Part shown: positions 14,560-22,487 of the stretch, in pieces
Layout: every line of letters starts with the position of its first letter
Numbering within the stretch: position 1 is the stretch's first letter
Origin: Oscillospiraceae bacterium
GTDB lineage: Bacteria > Bacillota > Clostridia > Oscillospirales > Ruminococcaceae
DNA: 33,611 nucleotides
Direction of reading: 5' to 3'
NCBI GenBank assembly: GCA_017461565.1
Contig: JAFTXQ010000008.1
Coordinates: 1-33,611 of the forward strand
Translations under genes and position numbers: made by a program
Notes under the pieces: model-generated
What the model was told of the DNA's origin: nothing
Database searches by the model: none
The model's input: only the letters and a program-made list of their open reading frames with translations

Positions 14560-15435
14560 TTAACCCTTTACTGCACCCAGAGTTACACCACCGATGATGA
14601 ACTTGGAAAGGCAGAAGTAAACGATCATTACGGGCAGGATGGAGATTGTGATAACCATGTAGATATGACCCATGGAGATGGACGCATAGTCCTTACAACG
14701 CCACATGTAAACCATGATAGGCAGTGTCTTCATCTCTGTCTTTGTGATCAGCAGGTTGGGAGTGAAGTAGTTGTTCCAGGACGAAACGAATGTGAAGATC
14801 GCCTGTACAGCCATAGCAGGCTTGAGGATAGGCAGAATGATCGAGTTGAATGTCCTGTACTCGTTAGCGCCGTCGATACGAGCAGCCTCAACGATGTCGA
14901 TGGGCAGCGAGCTGTCCATGTACTGCTTCATGAAGAAGAATACTGTGGGAGCTGCGATAGCGGGAACGATAAGGGGGATAAGGCTGTTCAGCAGACCCCA
15001 GCTTCTCATCATGTCAACGAAACCGAGAGCGGTTACCTGTGTAGGAATTGTCATGATAAGGAGGATGAAGTTGAATGCGAACTTTCTGCCCTTGAAGTCG
15101 TATACGTGGCAGCCGTAAGCTGTCATAGCGGAGAAGTATACGGAGCAGAACACTGTGCCAACAGAAACGATGATGGAGTTGAGCATACCCTTCATCAGAG
15201 GGATGTTAGCATCTGTTGCAACAGCTGTAAAGTTAGAGATAAAAGAAGTGCTTGGTAAGAACGCAAGACCGGCTCTCTGGATCTCGTTATGTGAACGTGT
15301 ACAGTTGATCAGCATGATGTAGAAGAAGAACAGACACAGGATACACATAAGTGTCAGACCGATGTAAGCCACAGTACGTCTGAAATTGAGCCAGAATTTT
15401 CTTTCGTTGGTAACAACATCATATTTTCCTGCCAT
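14560..15435 (-). CDS. Carbohydrate ABC transporter permease, MalG-type
   Basis: A 291-residue inner-membrane permease with six predicted helices, the first at about 15-40. The EAA loop reads EAARIDGANEYRTFNSIILP (about 184-203), which docks onto the transport ATPase. The C-terminus ends IIGGVTLGAVKG, typical for the MalG/AraQ family. The start ATG has AAGGGGGTG upstream and lies 3 bp after the stop of the MalF-type gene, so the two are translated together. It forms the channel with that partner for uptake of a sugar or oligosaccharide; the substrate is not deducible. The operon lacks an ATPase, so a shared MsmX/UgpC-type ATPase encoded elsewhere is probable. Confidence 0.92.
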   Translation of the reverse strand: MAGKYDVVTNERKFWLNFRRTVAYIGLTLMCILCLFFFYIMLINCTRSHNEIQRAGLAFLPSTSFISNFTAVATDANIPLMKGMLNSIIVSVGTVFCSVYFSAMTAYGCHVYDFKGRKFAFNFILLIMTIPTQVTALGFVDMMRSWGLLNSLIPLIVPAIAAPTVFFFMKQYMDSSLPIDIVEAARIDGANEYRTFNSIILPILKPAMAVQAIFTFVSSWNNYFTPNLLITKTEMKTLPIMVYMWRCKDYASISMGHIYMVITISILPVMIVYFCLSKFIIGGVTLGAVKG

Positions 15436-15438
15436 AGC

Positions 15439-16476
15439 TTACACCCCCTTCTTTTTCTTCTTAGCCGCAAAGGACTTTGCACCGCCGAGAGTTCTGTCGG
15501 TGAAGAAGTAGTATACGATAAGGCTGAATGCAGCACAAACGATGAACAGGATAACAGAGATGGCACCTGCTGCACCGTAGTTCTTGGAGTACAGGTTGTC
15601 GTTCAGGAACATGATAAGGGTCTTTGTAGTACCGTTAGGTACGCCGATACCGCTTGTAAGTACCTGGGGAACGTCGAACATCTGCAGACCGCCGACCAGA
15701 GATGTGATGAACACATATACAAGGATGGGGCGGATAAGGGGCATTGTGATCTTCCAGAAGATCTGGTTGGGTGTACAGCCGTCGATGTCAGCAGCCTCAA
15801 CCAGAGACTCGTCAACACCTAGCATTGCAGCCATCAGCATGATGGTGGTGTTACCGAACCACATGATGAAGTTCATAAATGCAATGATTCCGCGAGCGGA
15901 CCACTGGTTAGCAAGGAAGTCGATCTTTTCGGTAGTTGCGCCGATAGAAAGAAGCATATTGTTGATGGGAGCTGTCTCAGTGTTAGCAAACAGAGAGAAC
16001 ATCAGCAGAGAGAACGCAGAAGCCATGATAAGGTTCGGCATATAAATGATAGACTTGAATATGCTTGTGCACTTCAGATCCATTCTCTTGTTTGTAAACC
16101 AGTAAGCAAACAGAAGAGATACAGCAAGCTGAGGGATAAAGCCCATCAGCCACATGATAACCGTATTGGAGATCAGATTCCATACAGGAACGCCCTTTGC
16201 ACCGGTAAAGAAGTTTATGTAGTTCTCAAAACCGATGAAGTTGGGTCCTACCTGATCAAGACCGATACGATAGTTTTCAAAGAAGCTATTGTATACTGTG
16301 GTAATCAGAGGCCACAGGGAGAATATCGCATACGCAATAAAGAACGGTGCGATAAAGAAATAGCCCCACTTCGCATAGCTTATAGACTTGCGTTTCACAG
16401 GAATTTCACCATCACTTTCATGTTTTTTCTCGGCCAGCTCAACATCCGAAGCCGCCACACGCACAGGCGGCCCCAA
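15439..16476 (-). CDS. Carbohydrate ABC transporter permease, MalF-type
   Basis: A 345-residue permease. A polar N-terminus with KRKSISYAKW precedes the first membrane helix (about 33-57). The EAA loop is EAADIDGCTPNQIFWKITMP (about 226-245). The C-terminal FTDRTLGGAKSF with a Lys-rich tail is usual for MalF/UgpA-type proteins. The start is uncertain: the frame opens at TTG 16474-16476 without a good ribosome site, and GTG codons at 16462-16464 and 16456-16458 are alternatives. It lies 133 bp after the binding-protein gene, separated by a stable hairpin, and 3 bp before the MalG-type gene. Confidence 0.9.
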   Translation of the reverse strand: MGPPVRVAASDVELAEKKHESDGEIPVKRKSISYAKWGYFFIAPFFIAYAIFSLWPLITTVYNSFFENYRIGLDQVGPNFIGFENYINFFTGAKGVPVWNLISNTVIMWLMGFIPQLAVSLLFAYWFTNKRMDLKCTSIFKSIIYMPNLIMASAFSLLMFSLFANTETAPINNMLLSIGATTEKIDFLANQWSARGIIAFMNFIMWFGNTTIMLMAAMLGVDESLVEAADIDGCTPNQIFWKITMPLIRPILVYVFITSLVGGLQMFDVPQVLTSGIGVPNGTTKTLIMFLNDNLYSKNYGAAGAISVILFIVCAAFSLIVYYFFTDRTLGGAKSFAAKKKKKGV

Positions 16477-16569
16477 GGTATGTTAATACCGATTTACCAT
16501 AAAAAATTACATTTCTATACAGCAAAATGGCATTAACATACCGGACTGCGAGTTTTACCCCGCAGTCCG
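16477..16569 (-). promoter_or_regulatory. Intercistronic hairpins between binding protein and permeases
   Basis: CGGACTGCG (16542-16550) pairs with CGCAGTCCG (16561-16569) with a 10-nt loop and no U-tract. GGTATGTTAAT (16477-16487) pairs with ATTAACATACC (16532-16542). Such stems between binding-protein and permease genes often protect the upstream mRNA and lower permease expression; that role is inferred. Confidence 0.55.
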
Positions 16570-16609
16570 AAGATGTTAAGTCAGACCTTAATTGCTAAAC
16601 GTTGACTAA

Positions 16610-18115
16610 TTACTCAGCAGGCTTTGTGAGTGCGGGGTACTTAGTAATAACGTTTGTGTAGAAGTTCTCGAGAGCGGTATCGTAATCAACAGTACCATCG
16701 AAGTAGTCCTTCATAGCTGCCTGGAATGTCTCGTTGCAGCCCTGGTCATACTTGCTGATGTTAGACATGTCGATCTTCTTAGCGTTCTCTACGAAGAGAG
16801 CGATGTGGTTCTGGCCGCCAAGGAAGTCAGACTTGAAGTCAGAGTTAGCAACTTCTTCCATAGCTGCCATGTTGTTTGTGTAATCCTCAACACCGGGTGT
16901 TGTTGTGATGCTCTTCATGATCTCGCCGTTGCATGTCAGCTGGTACATAATGTCCTTAACGAGGGAAGCATTATCTGTCATGTAGGAAGCGCAGAGCCAT
17001 GTACCGCCCCAGTAGTATGTCTGAGGACCGTAGCAAACTGCGTAGTCGCCGAATGCACCGTTGCCTGTGCAGTGCTCAAGCCACTCAGCAGAACCCTGAG
17101 CCATGCCATCCGGAACCTTAGTAGCGAGAGAGTTGCCGAGCAGTGTGAAGTTGATACCCCATGTGGAGTAGAAGAAGCCGAATACCTTACCGTCGGGACC
17201 CTGGTCAGCAGCCCAACCATCAGACCACAGACCGTTCTTGTTGTTGAAGCCCTTGTCTGTGAAGTTCTTGGTCTGCTCTACCCACTTGAGGATGTTCTCG
17301 TCGATGATGATCTCGTTCTTGTCGTTTACCCAAGGAGCGGAAACGTTGTTGGAGAATGTACGGTAAGCATCGTCGTAACCGGAGAGCATGAAGTAACCGT
17401 TGTCCTTCATTGTCTGAGCGGTCTCTTCGAACTTATCCCAGTCAGCTACGTACTCCTGAACTGCATCGGGATCGTCTGTACCGAGAACCTTCTGAGCGAT
17501 GGAGCGCTTGTAAGCGAACAGACCGGGAGCTGCCTGCCAGGAAACTGCCTTCAGGTCGCCGTTAGCGTCTGTAGCGATAACCTTTGTGTACTCGTACATC
17601 TCAGCTGTATCAGCGTCTGTAATACCTACAGCGGATACGGGCAGAGAGTACTCAGAGTTAACGTACTTGTCAGCGTAGTCAGCCTCGATAAGGAAGATAT
17701 CGATTCTGTCATCAGCTGCTACGTTCTCCTGATCCTGCAGAGCAGCATCGAGGGGGATCTGGTAACCGTTATCCTTGTTGGGGTTGATTGTCCACTTAAC
17801 AAGAACGTCACCGATCTTACCTGTGCCGTCGCCGTTGTCAACGTAGTCAGGATAGAAGTCCTTAACACGGCTCTGGAACTCGTCATTCCAGCACCAGATG
17901 TTGAGAACCTTACCATCATCGGGAACTGTAACAGTGTCGCCGCCTTCAGTGTTGCCGCCTGTGGAACCGCTGTCGTTGCCACCTGTGGAACCGCTGTCAG
18001 TGTTGGATGTGTTGCCGCTGTTGCCTGCGTCGCTGCCGGATGTGTTGTTGGAGCAGCCAACTACAGACAGAACTGTAGCAGACGCGAGGAGCGCTGCTAA
18101 AACTCTTTTCTTCAT
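16610..18115 (-). CDS. Sugar ABC transporter substrate-binding lipoprotein
   Basis: A 501-residue lipoprotein. The signal peptide MKKRVLAALLASATVLSVVGC gives lipid-anchored Cys21, followed by a low-complexity Asn/Ser/Gly/Thr linker (about 22-62). The mature domain starts LNIWCWNDEFQSRVKDF (family 1 first strand and helix), with further family features such as DIFLIEADYADKYV, AVSWQAAPGLFAYKRSIA and a Trp-rich middle (FGFFYSTWGINF, YYWGGTWLCASYM) suited to sugar stacking. The start ATG has GGGAGG 9 bp upstream; an in-frame upstream ATG at 18226 is rejected for lack of a ribosome site. It is first gene of the importer operon, and its biased codons suggest high expression. Confidence 0.9.
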   Translation of the reverse strand: MKKRVLAALLASATVLSVVGCSNNTSGSDAGNSGNTSNTDSGSTGGNDSGSTGGNTEGGDTVTVPDDGKVLNIWCWNDEFQSRVKDFYPDYVDNGDGTGKIGDVLVKWTINPNKDNGYQIPLDAALQDQENVAADDRIDIFLIEADYADKYVNSEYSLPVSAVGITDADTAEMYEYTKVIATDANGDLKAVSWQAAPGLFAYKRSIAQKVLGTDDPDAVQEYVADWDKFEETAQTMKDNGYFMLSGYDDAYRTFSNNVSAPWVNDKNEIIIDENILKWVEQTKNFTDKGFNNKNGLWSDGWAADQGPDGKVFGFFYSTWGINFTLLGNSLATKVPDGMAQGSAEWLEHCTGNGAFGDYAVCYGPQTYYWGGTWLCASYMTDNASLVKDIMYQLTCNGEIMKSITTTPGVEDYTNNMAAMEEVANSDFKSDFLGGQNHIALFVENAKKIDMSNISKYDQGCNETFQAAMKDYFDGTVDYDTALENFYTNVITKYPALTKPAE

Positions 18116-18145
18116 AGGTTTTTTCCTCCCATAAATAGGTTGTTC

Positions 18146-18162
18146 GTTCCGAAGATCGGAAC
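18146..18162. promoter_or_regulatory. Palindrome in the 5' leader of the binding-protein gene
   Basis: GTTCCGA-AGA-TCGGAAC, a perfect 7-bp inverted repeat, lies between the promoter candidate and the ribosome site. It may be an operator or a leader hairpin. Confidence 0.45.
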
Positions 18163-18216
18163 TGGTTTTATTGATCAGGCAGCCGCAGTTATGCAGTTGT
18201 CCTGATTTCATTTGTA

Positions 18217-18245
18217 AGTTTATCATAAAACTGCCTTTTTTTCAA
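18217..18245 (-). promoter_or_regulatory. Candidate promoter of the sugar ABC operon
   Basis: On the minus strand TTGAAA (18240-18245) and TAAACT (18217-18222) are 17 bp apart. The predicted start near 18210 leaves a leader of about 95 nt. The -10 box is weak. Confidence 0.45.
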
Positions 18246-18279
18246 GTCTTTTTTTTGAACTTTTTCGCACCCTGACGTC

Positions 18280-18293
18280 CGTAAACGTTTTCA
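18280..18293. promoter_or_regulatory. CcpA/LacI-type operator candidate, near site
   Basis: CGTAAACGTTTTCA matches the catabolite-responsive consensus TGWAANCGNTNWCA at 13 of 14 positions. It lies about 35 bp upstream of the -35 box of the ABC operon. Confidence 0.5.
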
Positions 18294-18505
18294 AACCCGT
18301 CGGATTGTACAATATGACAACAGTTTTCCTTTATAACTTAAAAAACCACAAATTGGAGAACGGACTTGTTTTTTCGGCTTAACCAAGCCGTTTTCAAACT
18401 GCCCTCCCTGCATGATCTGACAAAAAAATCACATTTGTAACCGTTTTGTTACCAAGTTGTAACTTTTAATTTGGTGAAAGTGCCGAAAAATTGACGAACC
18501 ATTAT

Positions 18506-18519
18506 TGTAAACGTTATCA
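18506..18519. promoter_or_regulatory. CcpA/LacI-type operator candidate, perfect match
   Basis: TGTAAACGTTATCA fits the catabolite-responsive consensus TGWAANCGNTNWCA at all positions. It lies about 390 bp upstream of the binding-protein start, in the long AT-rich gap 18227-18789 that holds no gene. Two LacI-family sites in one gap suggest carbon control, possibly by looping. Confidence 0.55.
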
Positions 18520-18677
18520 GTAAAAATATACAGTATTTTTTAACTATTTTTATATATATTGAACTGCTGCGCTAAATCGTCACAGCGGTACGCCTTTATT
18601 AATAATAGTGCTCAACTGCGGCGGAACTTTTCACATATTTTGCGCCGAATTTGTGCTTTTCAGGATGTTTTACAGAC

Positions 18678-18730
18678 TGTCGTGCCCTCAGATAACGGAT
18701 ATTGCATCAACAGGCACGACACGTCGTGCC
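18678..18730. repeat. Short inverted repeats GGCACGAC/GTCGTGCC
   Basis: TGTCGTGCC (18678-18686), GGCACGACA (18713-18721) and GTCGTGCC (18723-18730) can pair in alternative hairpins. It lies between the two leftward operons and looks like an extragenic palindromic element. Confidence 0.5.
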
Positions 18731-18742
18731 CCTACATAAAAA

Positions 18743-18772
18743 TATCCCCCTCTGTTTTCACGGAGGGGGATA
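18743..18772 (-). terminator. Terminator of the carboxyltransferase operon
   Basis: TATCCCCCTC (18743-18752) pairs perfectly with GAGGGGGATA (18763-18772). On the minus strand it is followed by TTTTTATG. It lies 17 bp beyond the oadA stop. Confidence 0.85.
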
Positions 18773-18789
18773 TATACTATATAAATATA

Positions 18790-20187
18790 TTAAACGGGAT
18801 GAACCTTGTTCACCTTGTCTGCATGGTCAGCATCGATGCCGAGCTTGCGGTCACGGCGCTTCTCAAAGTACTTGGGAGCAACCTTGGGGAACATAGCGTA
18901 GGTGAGGATATCCTCCTCCTGCTCTATCCACTCGGCAGCCTCAGCCTTCATAGCCTCGAACTCGGGAGCGAGCTGGTCAGCGGGACGGCAGGTGATGGGC
19001 TGCTCGTCGCCGAGGATCTTCTTGCGGAACTCGGGATCGATATCCACGGGAGTCTTGCCGTATTCGCCCTTTACAAGGCCCTTGAACTCCTTGGTAACGG
19101 TCTTGTAGCGCTCGCCTGTGATAACGTTGAACACAGCCTGTGTGCCGACGATCTGGGATGTGGGTGTAACGAGGGGCGGGAAGCCGCTGTCCTTACGAAC
19201 ACGGGGAACCTCCTTAAGGACCTCGTCAAGCTGATCTGCCTTGCCTGCCTGCTTGAGCTGAGAGAGCAGGTTGGACAGCATACCGCCGGGAACCTGATAG
19301 ATAAGCGCATTTGCGTCTGTTGCGAGCATGGAGGGGTCAAGCAGACCGCTGTCGATGTACTTCTTGCGCAGCTTCATGAAGAAATCTCTTACCTCTGTCA
19401 GCGCAACAAGGTCGATGCCTGTGTCGTACTCTGTGCCCTTGAATGTAGCCACGATGGACTCTGTGGGGGCGTGGGAAGTACCCAGTGCAAGGGGTGACAT
19501 AGCGGTATCCACTGCGTCAGCGCCTGCCTCAACAGCCTTGAGTATGCACATGGATGCAAGACCCGAGGTGTAGTGTGTGTGGAGCTGTACAGGGATGCTT
19601 ACAGCGCTCTTGATGTCACGGACGAGTGTTTCAGCCTCGTAGGGGGTCAGCAGCGCAGCCATATCCTTGATGCAGATGGAGTCAGCGCCTGCGCTCTCTA
19701 CCTGCTTTGCGTAGTTCATGTAATACTCGTGAGTGAACACCTCACCGAGGGTGTAGGAGATAGCCACCTGTGCGTGACCCTGCTCCTTCTTGGCAGCGTT
19801 GATAGCTGTCTCGAGGTTTCTTATATCGTTCAGTGCGTCGAAGATACGGATGATGTCGATACCGTTTGCGATGGACTTCTGTACGAAGTACTCTACAAGG
19901 TCATCGGCATAGTGACGGTAGCCCAGCATATTCTGTCCTCTGAACAGCATCTGGAGCTTTGTGTTGGGCATCTCCTTACGGATGGTGCGCAGTCTGTCCC
20001 AGGGGCACTCGTCCAGGAAGCGGATGCAGGAATCGAATGTAGCGCCGCCCCAGCACTCAGCGGAATAGAAGCCGATCTTGTCCATGGTGGACAGGATGGG
20101 GAGCATCTCGTCTAAAGTCATTCTGGTGGCGAGCAGTGACTGGTGCGCGTCACGCAGAACGGTTTCGGTTATCTTAAGCTTAGCCAT
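18790..20187 (-). CDS. oadA: OadA-type carboxyltransferase (oxaloacetate decarboxylase alpha / transcarboxylase 5S)
   Basis: A 465-residue TIM-barrel enzyme moving carboxyl groups between oxaloacetate or pyruvate and biotin. It starts KITETVLRDAHQSLLATRM with the metal-binding Asp of RDAHQS, then GATFDSCIRFL, RGQNMLGYRHYADD and RIFDALND. SICIKDMAALLTP carries the Lys that is carbamylated in the family, and HTHYTSG provides metal-ligand histidines. The post-barrel domain (about 300-445) is present, but there is no C-terminal biotinyl domain, so it is shorter than fused OadA of about 590 residues; the biotin carrier is the separate upstream gene. AAGGAG precedes the ATG. No OadB sodium pump is seen, so a transcarboxylase or pyruvate-carboxylation role is as likely as sodium-linked decarboxylation. 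Confidence 0.9.
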   Translation of the reverse strand: MAKLKITETVLRDAHQSLLATRMTLDEMLPILSTMDKIGFYSAECWGGATFDSCIRFLDECPWDRLRTIRKEMPNTKLQMLFRGQNMLGYRHYADDLVEYFVQKSIANGIDIIRIFDALNDIRNLETAINAAKKEQGHAQVAISYTLGEVFTHEYYMNYAKQVESAGADSICIKDMAALLTPYEAETLVRDIKSAVSIPVQLHTHYTSGLASMCILKAVEAGADAVDTAMSPLALGTSHAPTESIVATFKGTEYDTGIDLVALTEVRDFFMKLRKKYIDSGLLDPSMLATDANALIYQVPGGMLSNLLSQLKQAGKADQLDEVLKEVPRVRKDSGFPPLVTPTSQIVGTQAVFNVITGERYKTVTKEFKGLVKGEYGKTPVDIDPEFRKKILGDEQPITCRPADQLAPEFEAMKAEAAEWIEQEEDILTYAMFPKVAPKYFEKRRDRKLGIDADHADKVNKVHPV

Positions 20188-20208
20188 TTTTCGCTCTCCT
20201 TATTTATA

Positions 20209-20565
20209 TTAGTTGATGGTGATTACAACAGCGCCTGTCTCAACGGAGTCGCCCTTTGCAACGTTAACGGAAGCGACAACGCCGTCCTTATCGCAAACGA
20301 TGTCGTTCTCCATCTTCATAGCCTCGAGGATAGCAACGACTGTGCCGTTTGCAACCTTGTCGCCTGCCTTTACCTTAACGTCAACGATGGTGCCGGGCAT
20401 GGGAGCAGTAATGGAGGAAGCGCCTGCTGCTGCGGGAGCGGGAGCTGCCTTCTTGGGAGCTGCCTTGGGAGCGGGAGCCGCTGCCACGGGAGCCGCAGAG
20501 CCGTCTGCCTCTGCTACTGTTACATCATAAGCTGTGCCGTTTACTGTGATGGTGTATCTTTTCAT
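20209..20565 (-). CDS. Biotin carboxyl carrier protein
   Basis: A 118-residue biotinyl protein. An N-terminal strand pair (MKRYTITVNGTAYDVTVAEA) is followed by an Ala/Pro/Lys-rich swinging linker (about 22-50) and the biotinyl domain, with Lys84 in the canonical EAMKMEN. Length and layout match decarboxylase gamma / 1.3S transcarboxylase subunits. It is 21 bp upstream of oadA and shares its transcript. It should shuttle carboxybiotin between OadA and the acyl-CoA-type carboxyltransferase encoded at 21045-22370. The ribosome site is GAGAGG. Confidence 0.92.
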   Translation of the reverse strand: MKRYTITVNGTAYDVTVAEADGSAAPVAAAPAPKAAPKKAAPAPAAAGASSITAPMPGTIVDVKVKAGDKVANGTVVAILEAMKMENDIVCDKDGVVASVNVAKGDSVETGAVVITIN

Positions 20566-20590
20566 GTCAAAAACCTCTCTTTGTAAAATT

Positions 20591-20618
20591 AGGAATTAGG
20601 AGTTAGGAATGAGGAATT
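20591..20618. repeat. Tandem heptamers of AGGAATT type
   Basis: Four 7-bp units (AGGAATT, AGGAGTT, AGGAATG, AGGAATT) occur in a row just upstream of the biotin-carrier gene. Such short heptamer runs arise by slippage and are useful for strain typing. Confidence 0.6.
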
Positions 20619-20628
20619 ATTGTGTCCG

Positions 20629-20670
20629 CTCTGCGGACATATCCTGATGCGGCTGCGCCGCATTTTTTTT
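20629..20670 (+). terminator. Twin hairpins with T8 run inside a leftward operon
   Basis: TGTCCGC/GCGGACA is followed by ATGCGGC (20647-20653) pairing with GCCGCAT (20657-20663) and a run of T. The orientation is that of a rightward terminator although no rightward gene is near. It probably belongs to the repeat element next to it. Confidence 0.55.
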
Positions 20671-20692
20671 GCAATTAAGTATATCAAGATGC

Positions 20693-21040
20693 GTTCTTAT
20701 CGCCGTCGTTATCTCACCTGAGGGCGGTGAGAAGGATGCAGATGCAAGGATATCGACCGCCGACGTACTTTGTGTACGCCAAGCGTGTAATACGTGCATA
20801 TCGCCGTCGTTATCTCACCTGAGATCGGTGAGATGTATGCAGATGCGAGGAAGCCGCACCGCAGGCGTACTTTGTGTACGTCAAGGGAGATAGACGAAGC
20901 AGATGCGTGCATATCGCTGTCGTTACCTTACCTGAGGGCGGTGAGAAGGATGCAGATGCAAGGATATCGACCGCCGACGTACTTTGTGTACGTCAAGGGA
21001 GATAGACGAAGCAGATGCGTTCTTATCGCCGTCCGAACGC
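20693..21040. repeat. Three tandem copies of a 101-113 bp hairpin repeat
   Basis: Units start with CGCCGTCGTTA-like words at 20701, 20802 and 20915, and a partial fourth starts at 21027, giving periods of 101, 113 and 112 bp. Each unit carries two hairpins, CTCACC/GGTGAG and CGTAC-TTTGT-GTACG. Copies 1 and 3 are most alike. It sits between the carboxyltransferase and biotin-carrier genes of one leftward operon, so it would be in their mRNA. Open frames across it show the periodicity and are not genes. Confidence 0.8.
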
Positions 21041-21044
21041 TCAG

Positions 21045-22370
21045 TTAAAATGCGAAATTAACGTGCTTTCTGGTAGGAGCCACTACTCTCTTGCCGCTGC
21101 AAAGATCCACAGCGGATGCGATGGCGTCCTTGGTGTCCTCGGCAGCGATAACGCCGTCGATCATGCCGAGTGCCGCAGCGTTGAAGGGAGAAGCGTCGAT
21201 CTCCTCGCCCATGAATACCTTGGCAGCCTCGAGGGACATGGGAGCGATGGAAGCGCTCTCCCATGCGTAGGAGATGTCAGCGCTGTCAAATGCAGCGTAA
21301 GCCGCACCGTAAGCCGCACCCTTGATGAGGTTGACCTTTGTTGTGGTAGCGGAAGCGTATACCTGTGCAAGCTTTGCGCAGTCTCTTACGCTGCCTGCAA
21401 GCTCAGCCTCGCTGGAGGGAACGAAGCCCTCTGTGTCGATAACTGTAACAACGGGGATGGAGAATACGTCAGCAAGCTGAACGAAGCGTGCGATCTTAGC
21501 ACAATCAGCAGAGGAAAGCTTGTCCGCCTTGTCGGTTGCAACGAAAGCAACTGTTGCCCAGTTCACGCTTGCCAGTGCTGTGTAAGCAGCACAGCCGAAC
21601 TCTGCGCCAAGCTCAACAACGGAGTTGCTGTCAGCGACAGCTGCGATAACGTCCTTGCCGCCCATACCTGCGGATACAACAGCGTCGTTCTCTGCAAAAT
21701 CATCGTTTCCTGCGAGGGAGATGTTGTTTGCAGGGAGGATAGCAACCAGCTTCTTAGCCTTTGCGATAGCCTCTGCGTCGTCCTTTGCGAGGATATCGCA
21801 AACGCCTGCCTTAGCTGCGTTAGCGGCACTGCCTGCGCCTGCAAGCTTACCGTCGGGTGTATTGAAGGGAGCGGTCATGAACAGCTCAGCCTTTTCTGTC
21901 ATTATGGTAACATCAGCCATGGAGGCGATCATTGCAGCAGCACCTGCGCAGACGCCGCATACAACTGCGATCTGGGGAACAACGCCCGAGATAGCTGCGG
22001 AAGCCTTTACGATGTCGCCGTAAGCGGAGAGCACAGCCATGCCCTCGTTGATGTCGCCGCCCTTGGAATCGAATATTGCAACAACGGGAGCGCCGTTCTT
22101 TGCAGCAAGCTCGTAGATCTTCTTTATCTTGAGTGCAGCGCTCTTGTTTACTGCGCCGCCCTTAACGCTCACATCCTGTGCGAATGCATAAGCGGTAGCG
22201 CCCATAACTGTTCCGTAGCCCGCAACAACGGAGCAAACGCCACCGTCAGCGGAAACGAACTTGTCCAGCTCTCTGAAGCTGTCCTCGTCAAACAGCGCGG
22301 TAAGTCTTTTCCTTGCTTCGCTGTCGGGAACGTTCTGTTCCATTTCAGCCAATGTCTTTGAAATTGCCAT
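21045..22370 (-). CDS. Acyl-CoA-type carboxyltransferase subunit (12S/MmdA-like)
   Basis: A 441-residue crotonase-fold carboxyltransferase, shorter than the usual 510-525 of MmdA or transcarboxylase 12S. The N-half shows VAIFDSKGGDINEGMA and VVCGVCAGAAAMIASMADVT, the oxyanion-hole glycine stretches of biotin-dependent carboxyltransferases. The C-half shows IPVVTVIDTEGFVPSSEAEL and a second glycine-rich stretch near KGAAYGAAYAAF. It should exchange carboxyl between biotin and an acyl-CoA such as methylmalonyl-CoA or malonyl-CoA. The start ATG at 22368 has GGAGGACAGAT upstream; a longer in-frame extension to 22430 is less likely. It is first gene of the operon with the biotin carrier and oadA. 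Substrate not deducible. Confidence 0.85.
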   Translation of the reverse strand: MAISKTLAEMEQNVPDSEARKRLTALFDEDSFRELDKFVSADGGVCSVVAGYGTVMGATAYAFAQDVSVKGGAVNKSAALKIKKIYELAAKNGAPVVAIFDSKGGDINEGMAVLSAYGDIVKASAAISGVVPQIAVVCGVCAGAAAMIASMADVTIMTEKAELFMTAPFNTPDGKLAGAGSAANAAKAGVCDILAKDDAEAIAKAKKLVAILPANNISLAGNDDFAENDAVVSAGMGGKDVIAAVADSNSVVELGAEFGCAAYTALASVNWATVAFVATDKADKLSSADCAKIARFVQLADVFSIPVVTVIDTEGFVPSSEAELAGSVRDCAKLAQVYASATTTKVNLIKGAAYGAAYAAFDSADISYAWESASIAPMSLEAAKVFMGEEIDASPFNAAALGMIDGVIAAEDTKDAIASAVDLCSGKRVVAPTRKHVNFAF

Positions 22371-22451
22371 ATCTGTCCTCCATAACTTAACAAAGAGCAG
22401 CCGTATCATGCAGACACAGCTTCCCTTCATATTAAAAATTATACCAGTTTA

Positions 22452-22480
22452 ATTATACTACATTGTGACGAAAATAACAA
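22452..22480 (-). promoter_or_regulatory. Promoter of the carboxyltransferase operon
   Basis: On the minus strand TTGTTA (22475-22480) and TATAAT (22452-22457) are 17 bp apart; the predicted start is near 22445, about 75 nt before the ATG. A second TATAAT-like box lies at 22438-22443 without a good -35. Confidence 0.65.
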
Positions 22481-22487
22481 GACCAAA

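Noticed and set aside
16805-18100. Long plus-strand open frame (431 residues)
   Set aside because: It is antisense to the sugar-binding lipoprotein, Val/Cys-rich, and has no ribosome site or domain; it arises from the biased codons of the real gene.
20693-21040. Possible CRISPR array
   Set aside because: The periodic units are 101-113 bp and similar throughout; there is no alternation of short identical repeats with unique spacers and no cas gene.
21015-22361. Long plus-strand open frame (448 residues)
   Set aside because: It is antisense to the acyl-CoA-type carboxyltransferase and rich in Cys and Ser without any family pattern.
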